Assembly (NCBI GenBank): GCA_035048485.1
Contig: CM068583.1
Span: forward strand, 27,401,841-27,465,840
Source of the DNA: Pteria penguin
Taxonomy: Eukaryota; Mollusca; Bivalvia; Pterioida; Pteriidae
Length of the DNA stretch: 64,000 bases
Direction: 5' to 3'
Shown: piece after piece, positions 55,201 through 64,000 of the stretch
Position numbering within the stretch: the stretch's first letter is position 1
How the letters are laid out: every line of letters begins with the position of its first letter
Position numbers and translations under genes: made by a program
Notes under the pieces: generated by a model
Told to the model about the DNA's origin: nothing
Seen by the model: only the letters and a program-made list of their open reading frames with translations
Databases searched by the model: none

Positions 55201-58200
55201 TGTGTTCGTTTACACCATTCATTGTAAATAAATAAATGTTTATCCTTTTGTTGCAGTTTAATTAGCTCTACCAGCCAGGTATCAGCAGAACTTATATTCG
55301 ATACCACTCGTCTTCCGTCCGTCCATCCGTAAACAATTTGCTCATTATCGCTCTTTCTATGAGATTTGATCATAGGCTAGAAGTATTTCTATATAATCTA
55401 GTGCAGGTGTAATTTTGAACCCGAACCCAGCCCTAAGGAGTGGGAAATGGTCGTGGACTTAAAATCTTGTTATAGCTTCTTTTCCAGTATAGATGTTTAT
55501 TATTGTATACTCTAATATGACTTTATTTTTTCTTTATTAAGTCAATAGAAATCATCCAAGTGACAAAAAATAAAAATTTCCATACAAACCATCGTTCAAT
55601 AAGCTCCGCCTACCCGTAAATAATGAAAAAAAAACCTCTGGTGATAAAACAGTAGTAAATAGGGGAGTTTTTTGCTAAGTTAAGGGCTTCAACCCAACCC
55701 CATCCTTTCCTGTCTAAAAATCATTCATGGCAAGTTGCAAACCCTTTTTGAAACATTTCTACCATCGCCTAGTATAGATTGATTGATAATTATATCATAT
55801 TATTTTACGTCACTCCACGATTATTTCACGTATATGGTGACGGCATCTGCCTGATGCATTGCACACAAATTTAGAACTTTGCAACGGATCCACCCGAAGC
55901 AGTGAGGGATCTCTTACGTGCCACGCCCACCGTGACACGGGACCTCGGTTTTCACTGTCTCATCCGAAAGACAGAGCACCGATGTGGCCAGGGCGGGAGT
56001 CCAACCCGGGACTTCTCGGTCACGAGCCGAGCACCTTATCCACTAGGCCACACTGACTTTCACTTATTATAGATGCTTCGGTTCTGTGTACTAAAAGTAA
56101 TGATGATGAATTTTGCGATATAGCTGAATCAGATATATTATCGTAAATTGTCTTTGTGATAAATCACAAAAACAGTTTGTGATTATATTAAGACTCGGCT
56201 GTATGACAAAATCCACTGCATGTCATGGTGTACAACAAGGAATAACAAGGTATGGACCAATCTGATTAAAACCATATCTTTATTCCGCTTCTCTATTTGT
56301 CCCATTGCGGATTATCCTCAATGGGACAAATAGAGAGGCGGACTAAAGATATGGTTTTAATCAGATTGGGTATGGACAAGACATGAATAACATTACAAAA
56401 ACTTCGTCAACAAGCCAGTTGCGGTACAGATTGAGAACGGCCAGTTAAAATGAAAATGCGCAAATGTCCCAGAATAGCAAAATTGCCGGAGCTTCAAAGG
56501 GTGGGGTTGGCGTAGAAATTGTGATGGAAAATTTCATTTATTATAAAGAAATAAAACAAAGAACCGCGAAGCGCGTGTTTAAATCGTATTAAAGTTGACT
56601 AGAATAAATATATTTAATCAAAAGACTTTTAAAAAATTCGTTGGTTCATTGGGCCACTTTTTTCCCAAACCTTTTGATATCGGCGGTTAGCCTAAAAGTT
56701 TGATCATCATCTGCTAGACCATGTCGCCGTAGTCAGAGACACAAGCCACGTCCACTTCGTATTATTAAAGAAAAAATCGCACATCTTTAGTCTATAGGAA
56801 TCTAGAACATAAAAGTTACATTTATGGAATTCAAGTTTTCTTTTAAATATCATCGATAAAAACAGTGTAGGTTGACTCGAGAGTTTCGACTCTCTGTGGC
56901 AACATGGTGATTTCTCAAATTCGATACTGGTTACAGAACATAGCATGGAATGATTCTTGCTTTGGACTATGGAAACTTGGGGATATTGGTTAGAACGATT
57001 AGATTACAACACATCTGGATTATTGACTAATTGAGCTTCCACTGTAACACAAAGGAGAAAAGATAATACATTTACAGTTCAAAATGTCTGATCAACCGAG
57101 GGTCGATATGTCATTAAAATTCGAACAAAATATACAATGTAAGCACATACTGAATTAATACATTAACATGTTTAACGTGCTCCTTATTTGACGAGTCGGC
57201 CTCATGATGGGCGACACAGCAGTTTCAGTCAATCTTGCCCAAAGGATCAATAGGTTAATCAAACGTACTATACAACGTGTTCATCAGGATTGTGTTCAGA
57301 ATCGTAGCGTCTAGCCGCGTCTGAAGGTTTGTAGACCTCGCTTTTCTTGAAAGCTACGTGTAAAAGTTATCGGCCAAGCAAAATGACTCTTATATTGAAA
57401 ATATTTTTTTTCTCTACGAAGCGCTGCTTAACCCCTACTACCCTGTACTCACACACTGAAGATATTCGGTGGTCACGTGGCGTTTGTACTATTTCTTTTT
57501 TCAATCATAGGTGAAGGATCCGCCTGACTATTACAAACAATATGTTGGAAGTTGTGGTTAAGTTCATTATAATTATTAAAATTGTTACATTAACTAACGT
57601 ACACAGTGGCGGATCCAGGAATTCCGAAAAAGGGGGATCTGTATTATCTCAGCCATTTTGGTGCCAAATCTGGATTTTTTGTAATATATATGTACCGAAA
57701 GGGGGAAGGGGCGGCCCCCGGGCCCCATCTAAATCCGCCACTGATACATGCATCTTCATGTCGCGTAGGTGGCTTATTTATCCACTATTCAAATGTGTTG
57801 ATGTACGCGGAAAACGAGTGCCGTTTCATGGCGTACATGTGGCGTAGCTCGGATCATATGGGTTCAAGGTACACAAAATTACGACGCACCGAAACGTAAG
57901 CGTGGTGTGACATTTTGTGCGACATTTTGTACCGTCTTTAGACGGTACGTATTATAGTATGGCGATGTCGTTTGATCCATCCGCTAATATTTTCCATATT
58001 TTTTTTTTTAATTACATTGAAACATACATTTATACATGCGGTTACAAAGAATACAATACCATTATATCACTTCTCGACAAGAAGCATTTAGCAATAAATA
58101 ACATACAAGAGCAACATATTACAGCTAACATAAACACATGTATACACACATACAAACAATTTTATAAACAAACGAACCCATTTTCTCTCACTTTTTGGTC

Positions 58201-61200
58201 TGATATAGTTATTTCTAACAAAGAGGTCATAAAAATCTCTGGAACCCTTTGTGTTTCTATTAAGGATTTGTATATAATAAGGGTATCTTATTTGATAATG
58301 AACCAAAGGGAACATATCTAAATTTAACCTCCTTTTCTCAATACATGATTTTAAGCCATAATATATTGTGAATGGTGGATGGAAGCTGTATCTAGCACAG
58401 AACAATTCTTAAGACAGCAAATTCCCATGTTCATACATTAAATCGCTGATAAAAGAAACCCCTTTGTTAATCCAAATTCATATTTTCTTAATGTTTTAAG
58501 TTTTGAAACTGCATACTTAGCACAATTAGTCCTTACGACAAGGTGTTATGTCATGACCTTGCCTACGGTCTTGGCTCCATGGTCAAGTCACTGTAGATAT
58601 ATCTAGAATTTCCTTGTCTGAACCATGTTTGAATGCTATAGTCCTGTGGATTCATACTTGGAACAAGTGTTTCTTGTAACAAGGTGACAGGTCCTTGGTT
58701 TGAAGGTCAATGTCACTGTAGATATCAATAGGATATCCTGGTCCGCACTATATTTTCTTAATGCTTTAGTTCTGTGTCCACACACTAGGCACAATTATTG
58801 AGCGGATTGCGAAGCAAAATCCATTCTATTAAATGTCGACGTCCATCTTTCTGTCTGTCCGTCTGCGTCAACAATTTGCTTTAGCTCTTGCGTTTAAGTT
58901 CATTTCAGAAAGACCATTGATAATAATTCTTTCAAACTTCACATGTAGATACATCTTGATGAGATCTATCCACTGAAAATTTTGTTTGTGACCTTGACCT
59001 TGAAGGGTCCCAGTTTCAAGGTCAAATGTGAAATCGGCTTTAGTTCACTTACAGAAAAACCGTGAGAGTTAGTCTTTCTAACTTCACAATTTGATAGACC
59101 TTAATGAGCTATATCCATTAAAACCTTTGTTTTTGACCTTGACAATGAAGGATCCCAGTTTCAAAGTCAAATGTAACTGAATTTAGTTCAATCACAGAAA
59201 GACCATGTAAGTTATTAACCTTAAATGTTACCAGCTGCAGGGTCAAATGCGTAAATGAATGTAGTTGAAAGACTATAGACAAAAACTCTTTCAAACTTCA
59301 CAAGTAGATAGACCTTGATGAGCTTTATCCATTGATAACCATTGTTTCTGATATTGACCTTGAAGGTTCTCAGTTTCAATGTCAAATGTTAAATTGACTT
59401 TAGTTCAATTAGAGGAAGATTGTGAGAGTTATGTCTTTCAAACCTCACACATAGATTGACTTCGATGAGGACTATTTCTGGTGACATTTCTGTGACCTTG
59501 ATTTTGAAAGTTCCCAGCTTCAAGGTCAATAGCATATTTAAGTTTAGTTTAATTACAGACAGATCATGAGAATTAGATCTTTCAAACCACATACGTAGAT
59601 AGACCGTGATGTGCTGTAACCCTGAATGACCTATGTGACCTTGACCTTAAAGGTTCCCCGTTTCTTCATGCTTTGCATACTCCTCAACCAATGAAGCTTT
59701 TGCAGATGTCACCGAGTGAAATGACCTTGTAAATTTGTCCTTTATACTTAAATAGATTATATTGCACTCTGTTGCCTCTGTGGGCACAGTGTTTCAAAGC
59801 ATATTCTGTTTTCAATAATTGTCAATGCTTAGCAATCCGACCATACTGCTTAGCGGTATCTTATTCCATATGACAAGGCAGTGTATCATGATAGTAGCCG
59901 AGGGTCTTGGCTTCAAGGTCAAGGCCACTGTACACATCAATGGAATTTCCTTGTCTGAACCATATATTTGAATACTGTAGTCTTGCTTTATAGGAATGCC
60001 TTTGTCTGGGCAATATTTTCTTAATGATGTAGTTCAGCAGCTTCACACTTGGCACAATTGTTTCTTACTACTATATTGTATGCCATGTACTTGGCCCAGG
60101 GGTCATGACGAAAATGTCAAGACCACTGTAGATTTTGATGAAACTTCTTGTTCATGTCATGTGTTCTTAATGATTTAGTTCTGTGGTTTCAAACCTGGCA
60201 GAATTATTCCTTTGACCTAATTTTTTGTACCCGAGGTGAAAGGCATTCCGTACCTTGATATAATGTTCTTGTTTCCCTTGTACTTTATACATGCCTTAGT
60301 TGTGCAGTCCCTCTTCTAATAGCAGCTGACAGTCGTAATATGTCGGCTACTTGCACATCAAGTTCTTTCAGGTCCGTAACTGTGGAATGAATGATACCAA
60401 ACATAAAATGTTGGTAATTCATAGCTATACATCATTTAAATGGCCTTATACGAGAATGTCACAGTAACACCATAACGTTATGTATGTATTTCATAGGATT
60501 ACATCATATGACCTGATACTATAATGTCATAGTAACACCAAAACATCATGTAGGTAATTCATAGGGTTACATCATATGACCTGATACTAGAATGTCAAAG
60601 TAACACCAATGCATCATGTCGGTAATTCATAGGGTTACATCATATGACCTGATACTAGAATGACACAGTAACACCAAAACGTCATGTAGGTAATTCATAG
60701 GGTTACATCATATGACCTGATACTACAATGTCACAGTTACATCAAAACTTCATGAAGGTAATTCATAGGGTCACATCATATGACCTGATACTAGAATGTG
60801 ACAGTAACACCAAAAACGTCATGTAGGTAATTTATAGGATTTCATCATATTACCTGATACTAGAATGACACAGTAACACCAAACCGTCATGTAGGTAATT
60901 CATAGGGTTACATCATATTACCTGATACTAGAACGACACAGTAACACCAAAACATCATGTAGGTAATTCATAGTGTTACATCATATTACCTGATACTAGA
61001 ATGACACAGTAACACCAAAACCGTCATGTAGGTAATTCATAGTGTTACATCATATTACCTGATACTAGAATGACACAGTAACACCAAAACCGTCATGTAG
61101 GTAATTCATAGGGTTACATCATATTACCTGATACTAGAATGACACAGTAACACCAAAACTTCATGAAGGTAATTCATAGGGTTACATCATATTACCTGAT

Positions 61201-63495
61201 ACTAGAATGTCACAGTAACACCAAAACTTCATGTAGGTAATTCATAGGGTTACATCATATGACCTGATACTAGAATGCCACAGTAACACCAAAACCTCAT
61301 GTAGGTAATTCATAGGGTTACATCATATGACCTGATACTATAATGTCACAGTTACATCAAAACTTCATGAAGGTAATTCATAGGGTTTCATCATATTACC
61401 TGATACTAGAATGCCACAGTAACACCAAAACCTCCTGTAGGTTATTCATAGGGTTATATCATATTACCTGATACTAGAATGACACAGTAACACCAAAACC
61501 TCATGTAGGTAATTCATAGGGTTACATCATATTACCTGATACTAGAATGACAAGTAACACCAAAACTCCATGTAGGTAATTCATAGGGTTACATCATATG
61601 ACCTGATACTAGAATGCCACAGTAACACCAAAACCTCATGTAGGTAATTCATAGGGTTACATCATATGACCTGATACTATAATGTCACAGTTACATCAAA
61701 ACTTCATGAAGGTAATTCATAGGGTTTCATCATATTACCTGATACTAGAATGCCACAGTAACACCAAAACCTCCTGTAGGTTATTCATAGGGTTATATCA
61801 TATTACCTGATACTAGAATGACACAGTAACACCAAAACCTCATGTAGGTAATTCATAGGGTTACATCATATTACCTGATACTAGAATGACAAGTAACACC
61901 AAAACTCCATGTAGGTAATTCATAGGGTTACATCATATTACCTGATACTAGAATGTTAAGTAACACCAAAACTCCATGTAGGTAATTCATAGGGTTACAT
62001 CATATTACCTGATACTAGAATGTCACAGTAACACCAAAACATCATGTAGGTAATTCATAGGGTTACATCATATTACCTGATACTAGAATGACACAGTAAC
62101 ACCAAAACTCCATGTAGGTAATTCATAGGGTTACATCATATGACCTGATACTAGAATGTCACAGTAACACCAAAACCTCATGTAAATAATTCATAGGGTA
62201 ACATCACATGACCTGATACTAGAATGTCACAGTAACACCAAAACATCATGTAGGTAATTCATAGGGTTACATCATATAACCTGATACTAGAATGTCACAT
62301 TAACACCAAAACCTCATGTAAATAATTCATAGGGTAACATCACATGACCTGATACTAGAATGTCACAGTAACACCAAAACATCATGTAGGTAATTCATAG
62401 GGTTACATCATATTACCTGATACTAGAATGTCACAGTAACACCAAAACCACCAAAACGTCATGAAGGATTTGTTGGCACACTTACAAAACCACAAATATA
62501 TTACATCGACAACGCATTCGCAACATCAACAAACAGTACATACTACCTAGATGTCTGCCGTATATAGTCAAGTCATGCAAATGTGCCTAAAATACGTTGT
62601 AGATAAAAGAATTCGAAAAAATGCAGTAGAACAATCTCTAACTATATGCTACAGTTAAGGCACTCATCATGTGAGGGTAGAACCATGTACAATTAGATAT
62701 TGTGGTCTTGACTAAAGGATCGGCATTGCAGTCACTTGCGGATTTAGGAGGGGCGTAGGGACACAAACTCACCACTCCTCTTCTGGACTTTTTGAAAACT
62801 ACGAACATTTGATACTTACTGTGGTGGGAAACAGTGTAAAAAGAGTAAACACGTTTAACACTTATCCTTGATATAACTAATGTGAATTCCGTCGTCTTTC
62901 TTCCTTCTTAAAACGCTTTCTTGTTAAAGCTTTTCATTCCAAACTGCTTAAGGGAATTTAATAAACCTTGGTAGAGATAAAATACAAGTGTTGTTGCAAT
63001 TCGACTAGATCTGTCGAGTGTATTCCAAGCTTGGCGACCTAGTCCGGAGAGAGAAACCTTCGTGTACAAACATCTTCAGAACTGCTATCGTTTTTTGTTT
63101 GTTTGTTTTGTTTTTATTTTTTGTTAAAAATGATGGCATTGTGTTCTAGCAATTTAACCTATTTCATGCTATTTTATGAGATATTCAAATCTGTGTGATA
63201 TCTAGTAGCGGATCTCTCTTTGTTTATGTTGGACTTTGAATGTGTAGCGTTGAGCTCTGATGTCCAGAAGAATAAGCATCTCCTGTCCGGCGATTCAAAC
63301 CCGGTCAATGGTGTTATAAATAGATAAATTTATAAATGAGTAGATAAATGAATAAATAAAACAGACTAAACGTAAATGAAACATCAGTGCTCGGTAGTTC
63401 TCATTGAAAATCATGAGCACCATTCTTTGGATTCAAATGTGGTCCTGTCATATAGATCTGTATCTCAGAGAATCAGTGACGAAAAAATAAAACAG

Positions 63496-63540
<45 letters not shown>

Positions 63541-64000
63541 TATCCGCAATGGAACAAATAGAGAAGCGGAATAAAGATATGGTTTTAAACAGATTAAGAG
63601 AGAGAGAGAGGGAGAGAGAGATTTGTGCCATTCTTAATGAGTTAACGAGTCATTTAGATCACAGCTGAAATCCATATAGTCCCAGGTAAAACAGCAGTTA
63701 AACTGCTAAAAGCATTTAGGTAATTGAATGTATCTATTAATTATTGGTACTGGATTCGGATTTCTGTTCTAACTATACGGTTAATCTAACCTTGTCATAC
63801 GGTCCTGGAAGGAGAAGTAACAGTACAGTATCACAACCGGGATTAGTCAGGTCTAGATTACAGTATCACAACCGGGATTAGTCAGGTCTAGATTACAGTA
63901 TCACAACCGGGATTAGTCAGGTCTAGATTACAGTATCACAACCGGGATCAGTCAGGTCTAGATTACAGTATCACAACCGGGATCAGTCAGGTCTAGATTA

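Overview
The window is animal nuclear DNA, AT-rich, with short exons, GT/AG introns and more than half of its length in repeats. The repeat set suggests a mollusc, most likely a bivalve: tRNA-headed SINEs, Penelope-like elements, 145-bp arrays opening with TTAGCTCACCTGAG-like ends, foldback elements and long minisatellites. No tool was run. Family names come from reading the translated sequence; species and exact orthology are inference.

Four host genes are supported. (1) and (2) Two paired-domain (Pax-type) transcription factor genes lie head to head. One is on the minus strand (exons 4389..4512 and 2357..4014, 593 aa) and one on the plus strand (exons 6290..6434 and 7600..8531, 358 aa). Both lack a homeodomain. 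Both have a single phase-1 intron immediately before the paired domain, and both carry TATATAA 73-74 bp upstream of the ATG with a CCAAT element about 25 bp beyond it. They also share short motifs after the paired domain. They look like an inverted duplicate pair, possibly one of the lophotrochozoan-specific Pax classes. (3) A single-exon nanos gene (20972..21622, minus) has a complete double CCHC zinc finger and an N-terminal NOT1-binding-like motif. (4) A PC-esterase domain protein gene, PCED1/FAM113-like, has four coding exons between 38452 and 49636 (plus, 454 aa). Its introns are filled with mobile elements.

Layout: 1-425 satellite; 833-986 MITE; 2.2-8.6 kb Pax pair; 8.7-11.6 kb diverged repeats; 11.6-14.6 kb two broken Penelope-like elements (minus); 14.7-15.6 kb broken Tigger/pogo transposase; 16.6-18.9 kb ~85-bp minisatellite split by a SINE; 19-20.2 kb small hairpins and SINE relics; 20.4-21.7 kb nanos; 22-29.6 kb SINEs, MITEs, inverted repeats and one possible orphan exon; 29.65-36.44 kb a nested repeat element built on 145-bp and ~850-bp units; 36.9-38.4 kb small repeats; 38.4-50.3 kb PCED1-like gene with a LINE, a foldback element, MITEs and minisatellites in its introns; 51.2-60.2 kb repeat arrays, SINEs, MITEs, and PLE and LINE fragments; 60.4-62.5 kb 68-bp satellite; 63.8 kb to the window end 35-bp satellite.

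The host genes do not form an obvious functional cluster. The strongest biological signal is the divergent Pax pair. The strongest structural signal is a set of foldback and MITE families with 9-11 bp target duplications (Mutator-like), one of which sits in a Pax intron and two in PCED1 intron 1. No canonical tRNA, rRNA or CRISPR locus was seen.
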